Shown: positions 50,312 to 60,400, numbered from the stretch's first letter. The stretch: DNA of 64,000 bases from JAGWBD01 sp965220615 (GCA_965220615.1 CBDCQL010000001.1:620001-684000), one strand, 5' to 3'. The notes: generated by a model from the letters alone, not told the origin. Numbers and translations are program-made.

Positions 50312-51124
50312 TCAGGTCGCCGGGGAAGCGGGCCGCAATTCCAGCAGGGTGACCTCCGGGCGGCAGTTGAAGCGGAACCAGGGGCGGATCATCCCCAGGC
50401 CGCGGTTGGTGTAGATGGGCATACTGCCGGCGCGCGCCAGGCCGCCCGTGTAGTGCTGGCCCCAGGCGGGCAGAATCAAGGGCCGCTCCAGCAGCGGCGG
50501 GCGCACCTGGCCACCATGCGTGTGCCCCGAAAGCTGCAGCGCAAAACGTTCCGTCGGGCCCGCCAGGTCGGCGACGTCCGGCTCGTGCGCCAGCAGGATG
50601 GCGGGGCCTGCGGGTGGCAGTCGCTCCAGCAGGGCGTCGAGGTCGTCGTCGCCCCAGGCCTGGTCGCCGAGGCCGGCGACATGCAGTTGTGCGTCGCCGC
50701 GCTGCAGCGTGTGCACCTCGTTGCGCAGAACGCGGACGCCGTTGGCCGTCAGCGCCTGGCAGACCCGCTCCACGCCGCGGCGGTGGTCGTGGTTGCCCGG
50801 CACGGCGAGGACCGGCGCCTGCAATGTGCGCAGCGTGGCCAGCAATTCTTCGGTCCCCTGGCGCGCCGTCTCCTCAACGAAGTCGCCACTGATGAGCACC
50901 AGGTCCGGCTGCAGGGCGTTGACGCGCGCCAGCCAGGCCTCCATACGCGCCGGTCGCAGCCAGCCCCCCAGATGCAGGTCGCTGATCTGCGCGATGCGCA
51001 AGCCGTCCAGGGCCTGCGGAAGTTGCGGCAGGTGCAACGAAACGCGCTTCACCTGCAGCCAGCGCGGTTCCACGAAGCGCGCGTAGAGGAACAGGCCGGT
51101 CAGCAGCAGGATGAGCACGCTCAT
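50312..51124 (-). CDS. Membrane-anchored metallophosphoesterase (YkuE-like)
   Basis: A 270-residue calcineurin-like phosphoesterase with one N-terminal membrane helix (VLILLLTGLFLYARFV). The metal motifs run ISDLHLG, LISGDFVEE, VPGNHDHRRG, LLAHEPD and LSGHTHGGQ. This YkuE/YaeI-type subgroup acts at the outer membrane face or on lipid phosphates such as UDP-diacylglucosamine; the exact substrate is open. ATG 51124 overlaps the stop of the RNA phosphodiesterase gene by four bases. The open frame extending to 51436 is antisense-like filler. Confidence 0.9.
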   Translation of the reverse strand: MSVLILLLTGLFLYARFVEPRWLQVKRVSLHLPQLPQALDGLRIAQISDLHLGGWLRPARMEAWLARVNALQPDLVLISGDFVEETARQGTEELLATLRTLQAPVLAVPGNHDHRRGVERVCQALTANGVRVLRNEVHTLQRGDAQLHVAGLGDQAWGDDDLDALLERLPPAGPAILLAHEPDVADLAGPTERFALQLSGHTHGGQVRPPLLERPLILPAWGQHYTGGLARAGSMPIYTNRGLGMIRPWFRFNCRPEVTLLELRPASPAT

Positions 51125-51627
51125 GCCTCCACCTTCGCGCGCAGGGGGTAGCGCTGCAGGATGCGGTAGCGGGCGCCGGCGGGCGTGAGTTGACTGGCGT
51201 AGAGGCAGAACTCGTCGACAGTGACGGGCGAGGAGCGCAGCGAGCGCTGGGTCTGCAGCCATGCCTTGAGCCTGGCCGGGGGCCGTTGCGCGCGGAAGCG
51301 ACCCAGGGTGACGTGCGGGCGGAAGGGTCGCCGTTCCGGCCCGAGGCCGCAGCTGCCAAGGGCCTGCGTCACGCATCCGTGCAGGTCGTCGAGTGCCTTG
51401 TTGCGTCGCAGGCCTGCCCAAAGTACGCTGTTCCATCGGCCGCTGCCCTGCAGCGCCAGTGAGACGGGCGCGGCCTCTACCCTTGCCAGCGCTTCGCCGA
51501 TCGTCTGCATCTGGTCGCTGTCGCCGATGAAGTAGAGGGTGACGTGCAGTTGTGGCGGCGGGACGCGGCGCAGGCCCGGCAGGTCCAGCGGCAGGCCGGC
51601 GAGGCGCTGCCGCAGCGCCGGCGGCAA
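51121..51627 (-). CDS. thpR: RNA 2',3'-cyclic phosphodiesterase (2H family)
   Basis: A 2H phosphoesterase with its two catalytic motifs, QLHVTLYFIG (about residue 28) and PHVTLGRFR (about 105), that opens 2',3'-cyclic phosphates on RNA; some homologues ligate tRNA halves in vitro. The conserved first strand (LRLFVALELPP) continues in frame before the TTG at 51627, so the true start must be upstream, but no ATG, GTG or TTG occurs before the frame enters the restriction gene; only CTG codons at 51672 and 51681 are available. It is coupled to the phosphoesterase by a 4-base overlap. Confidence 0.85.
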   Translation of the reverse strand: MPPALRQRLAGLPLDLPGLRRVPPPQLHVTLYFIGDSDQMQTIGEALARVEAAPVSLALQGSGRWNSVLWAGLRRNKALDDLHGCVTQALGSCGLGPERRPFRPHVTLGRFRAQRPPARLKAWLQTQRSLRSSPVTVDEFCLYASQLTPAGARYRILQRYPLRAKVEA

Positions 51628-51677
51628 CTCCAGCGCGACGAAGAGGCGGAGGGAGGCTTGCGATCCTGACAGGTTGC

Positions 51678-52289
51678 TCAGGGTGCGATCCCCATCAGTA
51701 CCAGCGGGACTGCCGGAACTCCCCGACCCTGCCGCAGCACGTTGAGCAGGTCCCGTTCGTAGTAGGGTACGCCTGAAGACATCTCCTGCTCCAGTTCCTT
51801 CATCGGGAGGATTTCAATCCCGACGTCAATGATGTCCGAGACATAGAAGCTGAGATGCTTGACGAACAGATCATGGGCAACGAAGGCGTACTTGCCAAAC
51901 TGGACTTCAACAGCGACCCGTTCCTTCACGAAGTCCGTCTGGTTGTATGTCATGATCGGCGTGTGACCGGCACTCTCAATCGCCAGCTTCTGCTCTTCCT
52001 CCGGCAGCCCGTAAATGCTGCGCATGAGTCTTTCGTCAGCCGACAGCCAGAAGGTTCTACGACGCTCGCTCCAGCCACGCGCCTTGAGGCCATCACGGAA
52101 AGCCCGGTTCATGTCGATTGGGGAATAAAGCAGCCTGCCCGACCGGGTTTTCTCTCTTGAAAGCTTGGTACGACAGGCCGAAGCATCAACGCCGGCGATT
52201 ACGTCCTGCACTTCCTGCCACAATTGCCTGCGGTGTACGAGCAGGTACTCCTCACCGTTCAGGTGAGAGTAGCGAGCCCTGATTTGCAT
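51678..52289 (-). CDS. BglII/BstYI-family restriction endonuclease
   Basis: A 203-residue type II endonuclease. TDFVKERVAVEVQFGKYAF, about residue 120, matches the BglII core, including Glu-x-Gln in place of Glu-x-Lys, the known BglII variation. HDLFVKHLSFYVSDIIDVGIEIL follows in family order. Family members cut sites with a GATC core (AGATCT, RGATCY), so a GATC-containing target is expected; the flanking bases cannot be read. Its ATG overlaps the methyltransferase TGA by one base, giving a co-translated R-M pair. Confidence 0.87.
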   Translation of the reverse strand: MQIRARYSHLNGEEYLLVHRRQLWQEVQDVIAGVDASACRTKLSREKTRSGRLLYSPIDMNRAFRDGLKARGWSERRRTFWLSADERLMRSIYGLPEEEQKLAIESAGHTPIMTYNQTDFVKERVAVEVQFGKYAFVAHDLFVKHLSFYVSDIIDVGIEILPMKELEQEMSSGVPYYERDLLNVLRQGRGVPAVPLVLMGIAP

Positions 52290-53215
52290 CAGTGTCCGCC
52301 GTTGGGTTGCGCGGGGTCGTAGACGGGCTTGCCCATCGGTCGCGTACGCAAGGTTCCGGCGCGGAGCTGCCGCACACGTTCACGCGCGATCTCCACGTAA
52401 TCGGCGACGATGTCACAGCCCCAGGCCATGCGTCCGTGCATCAGGGCAGCGATTACTGTGGATCCGACGCCCATGTAGGGGTCGAGAACTGCATCCCCTT
52501 CGTCCGTCATGGAGAGTACCAGACGCTCCACGAGTTCAACCGGGAACTGGCAGGGGTGAATGGTCTTCTCGACGTGGTTGCTCTTGACGTTCGGGAATTC
52601 CCAGACGTCGCTCGGGTTTTTGCCCTTCGGGTTCCCGGAGAGTTGACCGATCTTCGGCCCCTTGAAATGCCGCTTTTGGGGGTATTTCGACGGGACCCGG
52701 ATCGGGTCCAGATTCCAGGTGTAGTCGTCGCCCTTCGTCCACCAGTTGATGGTTTCGTAACGGCCGGACAGGCGTTTGGAGGAGTGCAGGCCGTGTCCAA
52801 AGTGCCAGACAATGCGGTTGCGCAGGCGTAGCCCGGCGTTGCGAAACAGGGGGTAGAGGACTGCATCCAGCGGGACGATTTCCCCGTTGTTGACGTAGTT
52901 GCCAACCTGCCAGCAGATGGACCCCTTGGGATGCAGGAGGCGCACGCACTCGCGAATCACGCGTTCCTGGGCTTTCAGATACGCATCCAGCGGGCTGCGT
53001 GTCTCGTATTCCTTGCCAAGGTTGTAAGGCGGGGAGGTGACGATCAGCTTGAACATGCCGTCGGGCAGGCCACGCATGAATACCAGGTTGTCCTCACAGG
53101 CCAGGACCGCTTGCCCTATAGTGACGGCCCCTTCAGGCGCGGTTTCAGGCGTACCCGGGTCCGTTTCATCCCTGAAAAGCTGCAATGTGGCCAGGTTGTC
53201 TGCCTTGCGACTCAT
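52289..53215 (-). CDS. Type II DNA methyltransferase (SPPY class)
   Basis: A 308-residue beta-order amino-methyltransferase: motif IV LIVTSPPYNLG (residues 61-64) and, near the end, VLDPYMGVGSTVIAALM as motif I. TIHPCQFPVELVERLVLSM is motif X. SPPY points to N4-cytosine methylation, which fits the BglII-like partner, as M.BglII is an N4 enzyme. ATG 53215 is preferred to the TTG at 53227. GC is moderately high, unlike the two other methyltransferases here, so this module looks longer resident. Confidence 0.9.
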   Translation of the reverse strand: MSRKADNLATLQLFRDETDPGTPETAPEGAVTIGQAVLACEDNLVFMRGLPDGMFKLIVTSPPYNLGKEYETRSPLDAYLKAQERVIRECVRLLHPKGSICWQVGNYVNNGEIVPLDAVLYPLFRNAGLRLRNRIVWHFGHGLHSSKRLSGRYETINWWTKGDDYTWNLDPIRVPSKYPQKRHFKGPKIGQLSGNPKGKNPSDVWEFPNVKSNHVEKTIHPCQFPVELVERLVLSMTDEGDAVLDPYMGVGSTVIAALMHGRMAWGCDIVADYVEIARERVRQLRAGTLRTRPMGKPVYDPAQPNGGH

Positions 53216-53284
53216 GCCGGTTATCAAGTCTCTGCAACGTCAGGGGTCAGTCTAACACGACCGGTTCCCCGTTTGAAATCCATC

Positions 53285-56200
53285 TCACTCCGGCAGGACC
53301 TCGCGCGGCTTGCTGCCGTCCTGGGCCGGGCCGATGACGCCCTCGTCCTCCATCATGTCGATCAGGCGCGCGGCGCGAGTGTAGCCGATGCGCATGCGCC
53401 GCTGCAGCAGCGAGACCGAGGCCTTGTTCAGGCGTCGCACCATCTCCACCGCCTGCTCGTATAGTTCGTCGCGTTCGTCGGTGACGCGTTCGTGCAGTTC
53501 GACGCCCTTTTCCTCATTCCAGGCGCTGAAATCGGGGAATGCCAGGTGGGCCTGCTGCGAGGCCGCCGCTCTCGCCCCGGCGTCCGGCGCCGGTGAAGGC
53601 AGGGGCGGCATGTCCGCCAGGGGCGATTCCGCAGGCGCGTCGTCGTCGCCCGAGTCCTCGTCCGGCAGCGGCGCCGCGGCGGGCTCGTCCAGCGCCTGAC
53701 GCTTCCAGTAGCCGGTGACGTTGTCGACTTCTTCCGGCGAGACCAGCACGCCCTGCAGCCTGGCGGCGGCCGGTGCACTGCCGCTGAGATAGAGCATGTC
53801 GCCCTTGCCCAGCAGACGCTCGGCGCCCGGCTGGTCGAGGATGACGCGACTGTCCACGCCGCCGGCCACGGCGAAGGCGATGCGCGCCGGGAAGTTGGCC
53901 TTGATCAGGCCGGTGACGACGTCCACCGAGGGGCGCTGGGTGGCGATGACGAGGTGGATGCCGGTGGCGCGCGCGAGGGCCGCGATGCGCGTGATGACGC
54001 GCTCGGTCTCGTCCGGCGCCAGCATCATCAGGTCCGCCAGTTCGTCGATGACGACGACGATGTAGGGCATGCGCTCCAGGTCGCCGTTGAGGTGGCGGTT
54101 GTAGTCTTCGATATTGCGCGCGCCGGCCTCGCTGAAACGACGATAGCGCTCGTCCATTTCGCGCGTGACCCACTTGAGCACGCCCAGGGTGCGCTCGAGG
54201 TCGACGACTACCGGCGCCACCAGATGCGGCACGCCGTTGTAGCTGGTCAGTTCCACGCGCTTGGGGTCGACCATGATGAAGCGCAGCCTGTCGGGCGTGT
54301 TGTTGACCAGCAGGCTGACGATGATGGCGTTGACCAGCACGGACTTGCCGGAGCCGGTGGTGCCGGCGATGAGCAAATGCGGCATGCTGGCCAGGTCCGC
54401 CGCGACGGGCGTGCCGTCCACGCTCTGGCCGAGGCCGATGGCCAGCGCGGCCTCTTCCTGAAGCTCGCGGAAGGGTTCGGATTCCATCACGTCGCGCAGG
54501 CTGACGACGGCGGCCTGGGCGTTGGGTACCTCGATGCCGACATAGCCCTTGCCCGGCACCGGCGCCTCAATGCGGATCGTCTTCGCGCCCAGCGCCAGCT
54601 GCAGGTCCTTGTCCAGCTGGGCGATGGCGCCGACCTTGACGCGGGTCTTCTTGCCGGCGCGCGTCAGCAGATAGTCTGGCTCGACGCCGAACTGGGTGAT
54701 GACCGGGCCGGTGTTGACTTCCACGACGCGGCCGGGCGAACCGAAGCTTTGCAGGGTCTCCTCAATGGTGCGCGCGCGGCCCAGCAGAATCTCGCGGTCC
54801 AGGTCGGATTCGGAACCGACATTGAGCAGGCTGCGCAGGTCCGGCAGTTGCCAGTCGTGCTTCCGGCGGCGCGGCGCGGCGGCCAGGGTGGGGCGCATCG
54901 AGGTTGGCGAGGGCGGAATCCGCGGCGGCGTTTCCTCCACGGCCGCTGATGGCGTGGCCTCCGCCGCAACGGGTTGTTGCCTCGCGGGTGGCAGCGATTC
55001 ATCCTCCTCATCCGTCGGCGCAGTGACGGGCCCCGCTGTCAGCGTTTCTGGCGTCGCAGCCGGGAAGTCAGTATGAAGGGGCGGCCCGGGCCCGGCCGGC
55101 ATGGGCGCAGGCGGCGCTTCCGTGTAGGGCGACGCCGGCGCGGAGGATGGCATGTCACCCTGTGGCGGCGCCATGTTCTCCCTGTCGGCAGCCGGCGCGG
55201 GTGAGGCCGGGCTGTCGGGAAGTCGGGCGGGCTCGCCGGCGCCCCTGCGCGCGGCAACGACCGCCGCAATCCCGGCACGCAGCCGCGGTGTCAGGGTGCG
55301 CAGTCCCGACCGGACGGAGGTGCCCGATTCCTGCTCGCTCACCACGGCCTTTACGGTGCGGCCGCCCATCGTAATCGGGATCGAACGCGGTCCCTCATCC
55401 TCTGCGACGGCGCTGGTTGCCCTTGCCTGAAGGGCCGCCGCGCGGGCTATTTGTCGCTGCTCCTCCCGCTGCCGCGCGCGGCGCTCGCGGACCTTCTTCA
55501 GGCGCCGCCAGCCGCGGCTGGCCAGGGCGGCAAGGTCCGCCACCGAGATTCGCAGGGCGAACATGGCGCCGATCAGCAGCAGGCCCGTCGTGCTGACCAG
55601 CATGCCGACCTCGCCGAGGCCGGTGACCAGCAGATAGTAGAGTTCCGCGCCGGCATAACCGCCGCCGCGGCCCGCGTTCCACGAGAGCTCCAGTTGCAGG
55701 CGCAGGCGCACGGGATCGGAGAGGTCGATGGTGGAGTAGCCCGGGTTGAAGCTGTCCACAAACTGGAAAAGAAGCAGCAGACCGACAAAAAACAGGGCCC
55801 CGCCAGCCACGCGCAGGGGATTGACGACCGGGGCCTCGCTGCCGAAGTGACGGACGATCAGCCAGGCGCCGATGGCGAAGAACAGCAGGGGCACGGCGAG
55901 CGCGCCCCAGCCGAAGAAGTTGCCGAGGAAGGTGTTGACGACCTGGGTCAACTGGCCGCGGATGGTGGAGAGGCTGCTGAGGAAAAGCGCCAGCGAGGCC
56001 AGCACCAGCAAGACGCCGAGAATGTCCAGCTTGTTGTCCAGCGTCAGGCCGCTGCCGCCGAGTCGGGGCGCCTTGCTGTTGTTGCGGCGCCGCTTGCGCG
56101 AGCCGCCGGCCGGCCGCGCCGGCTCCTGTTCCCGGCGGCCGGGCAGGGGCAGACGCCAGGCGCCGCGAGCGCGACCCGCCAGATCGCCCAGGAGGTCGGG

Positions 56201-56739
56201 CGCGCCGACCTCGGGCAGACGGGCGCGCAGGGCCTGCAGGGGGCCTGGCCGCGGCGCCGCGGGCTGCGAACCCTGTTGCCGGCCGCGGCGCAGCAGGCGG
56301 GCGAGACGGCCCGGCGGATCCGCGTCAGGCGTCGGCGCCGTTTGCGGCGGAGAGACGTCGCGCAGGGGTTCACCCGGTCGACTGTGTACGATGCGGGGCT
56401 GGTACTCCGACTCACTGGCCGCGGGCCAGTCCTGTGGCGGAGGTGACGAACTGGCGGGTGTACGCCTTGCCCTGCGCGGCGGCGAACCCGCGGGCGGCCC
56501 CGACGAGAATTGCGCAGCGGGCCCGGGAGGCGGCCCACCCTGCGGCCGACGGGGCACGGGGCGAGGCGGCCGCGCCGGCGGTCGGGCGGCGGGCTGGCGT
56601 GACGAGGTCTGCAGCGGCCTTACCGGAGTCGGCGGCGCTGGCCGTTCCCCCTTCCCCCTCGTCCTGTCCCGTCGTCATCGGGGATCTGGTCACGGATGTC
56701 GTCGTCGTCGTAATATTCGATTTCGTCGTTGTCGACCAT
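53285..56739 (-). CDS. ftsK: FtsK/SpoIIIE DNA translocase, N-terminal frameshift
   Basis: Septum-bound dsDNA pump for chromosome dimer resolution and segregation. From GTG 56557 there are 1090 residues: a Pro/Arg-rich start, four TM helices (about 175-345), a long Pro/Ala linker (about 410-560), the motor with Walker A AGTTGSGKS and Walker B VVVIDELADLM, and the gamma winged helix (LLQRRMRIGYTRAARLIDMM). An ATG at 56739 opens MVDNDEIEYYDDDD.. in another frame. Adding one G in the C5 runs at 56647-56658 (plus strand) joins it seamlessly (GGKGERPAPPTPVRP), so the true N-terminus is most likely 56739, with a base lost in the consensus. Confidence 0.92.
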
Positions 56740-56774
56740 GGCAGCACCCGCAGCTTCCCATGCGAGTGAAGGAA

Positions 56775-57944
56775 CTATAACACAGGCTGCTGTCGCCCGG
56801 ATATCAGCGTGCGGTAGACAGCCTCGCAGCATCGGGCGCTACGCTCCCAGGTGAAGCACTCGTTGACCAGGGCGCGCCCCTGGCGCCCCATCTGCGCCCG
56901 CAGCGAGGAGTCCGCCAGAAGACGTTCAAGCGCCTGCGCCAGCGGGGCGGGCTGCGGCGGCACTTCCAGCGCCGCACCGCGACTCACGGCCTGGGGCAGG
57001 TTGCAGCCTGGCGCCAGGACCAGCGGCAGGCCGGCGCCCATGGCTTCCAGCGCCGCCATGGGCAGGCCCTCGCCACGGGCGGGCAGCGCCAGCAGGTCCG
57101 CTGCGGCCAGGGCGTCCAGGCGACCCTGGCCGGTCAGCAGGCCGGTGAACAGCAGGCGTCCATCCTGCAGGGCTTCGAGACGGGCGCGCATGCCCTCGTC
57201 CGGCCCGGCGATGACCAGTCTGGCGTCCGGGCGCCCTGTCCTGCGAAAGGCCTCGACCAGCGCCTGCAGGCCCTTGCGTTCGTGCAGGCGACCCATGAAC
57301 AGACACAGCGGGCCGGCGCCCGTCCGCCAGGTCTCACGAAAGGCACCGCCGTCTCCCAGGTCGGCGAATTCTCCCGGGTCGATGCCGTTGGGAATGATGC
57401 TGACAGGCGTGTCGGCGGGCCAGAATACGCGCAACTCGGCAACTTCAGCCTCCGTCAGGGCGATGACGTGGCTGAAGCGCTGCGCGAGGCCCGGCCCGGC
57501 GACGCGGTCCCAGAGCGCCTTGAAACGGCCGCGACCGGTGGCGTGGCTGAGCGTGCCGTGGGGTGAGAGCACCAGCGGCAGCCCGACTGCCTGCGCCAGC
57601 GGCGTCACCAGCAGATTCTCCAGGGTACGCAGTTCGTGACAGTGGAGGACGTCCATCTGCGGCAAGAGCTCGCGCGCCAGCGTCCGCATGCGCAGCGTCG
57701 TGGAGAGATTGAAACGGTCGCGCAGCCAGGGCAGCGCGTTGGGGACGCGCAGCACGCGTATGCCGTCGCAGAGTTCGTCGGCGAGGCCGGGGTGGCGCTG
57801 ACCGGCGGCCAGGGAATCGCTCGTCAACACGGTGACGCCGTGGCCGCGGCGTCGCTGCGCGCGCGCCAGGCCCTCCACCGCGCGCGGTACGCCGCCGTAG
57901 GCCCAGGCCGGGGCATGGTAGGGCGTAAGGTGCAGAATGTTCAT
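56775..57944 (-). CDS. GT4 glycosyltransferase
   Basis: A 389-residue GT-B retaining glycosyltransferase. The N-terminal lobe opens ILHLTPYHAPAWAYGGVPRAVEGLA, with HGTLSHATGR at the hinge. The C-terminal lobe has FMGRLHERKGLQALVEAFRR and LPARGEGLPMAALEAMGAGLPLV, the EX7E-type donor loop (EGLPMAALE). It probably adds a sugar to surface polysaccharide or lipid; no polysaccharide cluster is adjacent, so the acceptor is unknown. It is divergent from the LysM gene and 35 bases upstream of ftsK. Confidence 0.9.
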   Translation of the reverse strand: MNILHLTPYHAPAWAYGGVPRAVEGLARAQRRRGHGVTVLTSDSLAAGQRHPGLADELCDGIRVLRVPNALPWLRDRFNLSTTLRMRTLARELLPQMDVLHCHELRTLENLLVTPLAQAVGLPLVLSPHGTLSHATGRGRFKALWDRVAGPGLAQRFSHVIALTEAEVAELRVFWPADTPVSIIPNGIDPGEFADLGDGGAFRETWRTGAGPLCLFMGRLHERKGLQALVEAFRRTGRPDARLVIAGPDEGMRARLEALQDGRLLFTGLLTGQGRLDALAAADLLALPARGEGLPMAALEAMGAGLPLVLAPGCNLPQAVSRGAALEVPPQPAPLAQALERLLADSSLRAQMGRQGRALVNECFTWERSARCCEAVYRTLISGRQQPVL

Positions 57945-57991
57945 CGTCTGAAACGCCGGCTTTGGTTAGTGGCGGGCCGGGCGACGCCGCA

Positions 57992-58020
57992 TTGCCGCGC
58001 CACCCTGCCTGTATTATACT
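57992..58020 (+). promoter_or_regulatory. Promoter of the LysM-protein gene
   Basis: TTGCCG (57992-57997), 17 bases, TATACT (58015-58020), about 60 bases before the ATG at 58081. Confidence 0.55.
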
Positions 58021-58080
58021 CGCTACAGGGTCGGGCGGAGATCAGTTGCCGCCCCCCGCCCCCGGAATGGAGTGCAAGCA

Positions 58081-59650
58081 ATGCAGCGATTGACGCCCCT
58101 GTTGCTCCTGTATTGCCTGTTGCAGGCGCTGCCACTGCTCGCCCAGGAACAGTTGTTGCAGAACCCTGGCATGCAGGGAAACTACATTAGTATCCGCGAG
58201 GGCGAAAAGCCCATTCGGGTGCCGGGCGGCTGGAACGTCTGGTTGCATCCCCACAGCGGCAATGCCAATGATTACTACAACCGCGACGACAAGGTGGATA
58301 TCCAGCCACATCCCGGTCCCGGCCCCAACCCGCAGGAGGGCAGCCGCGCCCTGGCGATCGATTGCGGCTACGTCACCTGCACCGTCGCCGTCTATCAGCA
58401 AGTCGGTGTGGCGGCGAACAGCAACGTGACGGCCAGCGCCTGGTCGCATGTCCGGGCCTGCAACCATGGCGGCAGGGGAAACTGTGGTTCGGCCATCGAA
58501 TCCGGCTCGCAGACGCGCATCGGCGTTGACCCCAACGGCGGCAACAATCCCAACGACGCCCGACATCGTCTGGTCGAACTGGTCGCAGCCGCATGACAAG
58601 TGGCTGGAGGTCTCGGTCAACGCGACGGTCACCGGCCCGACCGCGACGCTTTTCCTGTATTCGACCCAGGCAAGTGTCGCCGAGCTCAACAAGACCTACT
58701 GGGACAACGTTTCACTCGTTGGTGGTGGCCCGGGTAGCGCGGTGGCCGTCGTTGAAGCGGCCGCGCCGGCGCCCACAGTGCCGCCCCAGGTGCCCTTTGT
58801 GGCGCCCCAGCGGGCGGAAGATGATGGCTCCCTCGTGCACGTCGTGCGGCCCGGCAACACCATCGACAGTATTGCCGTCGCCTACGACCTGACGCGCCCC
58901 GAGTTGCTCGCGCTCAACCCTGAAATCACCAACCCGCGCATTATTAGTGTTGGCCAGCGTATCCTCGTGCGCCGCGCCGGCGGCAGCAGCGCGCCGGAGG
59001 AGCGCGCCGCCGCGGAGGATGAAGCGCCGGCAGAGGCGGCCCCCGAGTCCGCGCCGGAACGCGTCGTCGACAGTGGCGCCCGTCCGGGTTCACGCCGGGC
59101 CGCTACCGCCGACGCCGCCGCAGACCTCGCGCCCGCGCCAGTCTCCGTCGCAGCCCTGCCCGCCATGGACCCGCTGGCCATGCGCGCCAGCGTCTGCGTG
59201 ACGCTGTTCGACGACGTCAACCGCAACCGCCTGCGCGAGCCGGACGAGATTGCCCTGGCCAGCGGTCTGCTGCAGTTGATCGGCGCCGGTGACCCGGCCC
59301 GCATGGCCACCGGCGAGGAGGTCAGTTGTTTTGAGGACCTGGAGGGTGGTGCCTGGCTGCTGGAGATCATTGCGCCCGAGGGTTACGGGCTGACGGCGCC
59401 CGGGCAATTGCAGTTGGACCTGCCCACTGGCGCGCGCCTGGATGTCGCGGTTGGCGCGGCCGCGGGCCTGCAGCCGCCTGTGGCGCCGGCGCCGGACGAG
59501 GTGCACGTCTTCAGCGACGACATCGTTCCGGACAGCACCGCAGGGCCGCTGGACATCCTGTTTGCCAACCTGGGTTACGTCGCCTTCGGCATGGCGGGGC
59601 TGGTCCTGATCGCCGGAGGCGCCCTGACGCTGTCGCTGCGGCGTCGTTGA
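58081..59650 (+). CDS. LysM-containing anchored surface protein, frameshifted
   Basis: About 523 residues when joined. A signal peptide (MQRLTPLLLLYCLLQALPLLAQ) leads to a galactose-binding-like sandwich (NPGMQGNY, VPGGWNVWL, TASAWSHVRAC). The frame breaks at the CCC of 58559-58561; removing one C reads NDADIVWSNWSQPHDKW and completes the sandwich. A LysM domain (LVHVVRPGNTIDSIAVAYDL, NPRIISVGQRILV) follows, then an acidic linker, an SdrD/Cna-B-like module (VCVTLFDDVNRNRLREPDE) and a C-terminal TM helix with an RRR stop. It binds peptidoglycan or chitin-like glycans at the surface. ATG 58081 is used, three codons after GTG 58072. Confidence 0.8.
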
Positions 59651-59651
59651 C

Positions 59652-60227
59652 GTGCGCGTCCATTTCGTCTCCCGGATTTCTCCCCTGCTGGCGGGGTTGC
59701 TGCTGCTGACGGCCGTGACTTCGCTGCCGGCGCAGGATGGTGGCGGACAGTTCTGCCTGCGTTCCTTTGAGGACCGCAACGGCAACGGGACTCTCGACCC
59801 GGGCGAACCGCCACTGACGGCGGGAGTCAGCGCCGACCTGCGCGACGCGGATGGTCTGGTGGTCGCCAGCGGCCAGCTGGACAATTCGCCATTGGCGGCG
59901 CAGGGCGTGGTCTGCTTCCAGTTTTTGCAATCCGGCGAATACACCCTGCTGGTGAGCGACAGCCTGCGTCAGGCCGGTGGCGGCGTCATCTTCACGCGCC
60001 GCGTTGAGGACGGCGGGGCGCCCACGCTGGTCGACTACGCTGCGCCGCAGCAACCCCCGGCGCCGGCCGCGTCGTCGACCCGGGAAGCCAACGACCAGAC
60101 ACAGTTGCTGCCCCGCGTCGTCCTGTCGCTGCTGGGCGCGTTGCTGGTGGTGGTCGCCATGCTGGCCCTGGGCGCGCTCATCTGGTTCTTCGCCCTGCGA
60201 CGTCCCGCGCCTTCCCGCAGACGCTAG
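59652..60227 (+). CDS. SdrD-like anchored surface protein
   Basis: A 191-residue protein starting at GTG, two bases after the LysM gene. It has a signal peptide (LLAGLLLLTAVTSLPAQ), one SdrD/Cna-B-like domain with the calcium-type loop FEDRNGNGTLDPGEPPL, a Pro/Ala linker and a C-terminal TM helix (VVLSLLGALLVVVAMLALGALIWFF) with an Arg-rich tail. It echoes the C-terminal module of the preceding protein, so both probably form one surface structure. No catalytic motif. Confidence 0.75.
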   Translation: MRVHFVSRISPLLAGLLLLTAVTSLPAQDGGGQFCLRSFEDRNGNGTLDPGEPPLTAGVSADLRDADGLVVASGQLDNSPLAAQGVVCFQFLQSGEYTLLVSDSLRQAGGGVIFTRRVEDGGAPTLVDYAAPQQPPAPAASSTREANDQTQLLPRVVLSLLGALLVVVAMLALGALIWFFALRRPAPSRRR

Positions 60228-60240
60228 CGGACCCGCCATC

Positions 60241-60400
60241 ATGAGCGCCTTCGCGAGCGAGGCGGAGGCCGTCACCTGGGTCTTCCACTCCCTGCGCAAA
60301 CTGCGGGGTCAGCCGCGCCTGCCTGACGACCGGGGACGTGACCCGGCGCCCACGCGGGAACTGCTGCAGACGCTGGGCCTGCCCTCCGTCGCCCGCGATC
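60241..60400 (+). CDS. N-terminal fragment, possibly FolC (folylpolyglutamate synthase)
   Basis: The last bacterial frame. ATG 60241 lies 13 bases after the SdrD-like gene and encodes about 53 residues: EAEAVTWVFHSLRKL, PDDRGRDPAPTRELLQTLGLPS. The pattern resembles the helical lead of FolC before its ATP-binding loop, which would follow immediately but is replaced by unrelated AT-rich sequence after CGATCG (60396-60401). The family call is tentative because the diagnostic GTNGKGS loop is missing; what is certain is that a bacterial gene is cut here. Confidence 0.4.
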
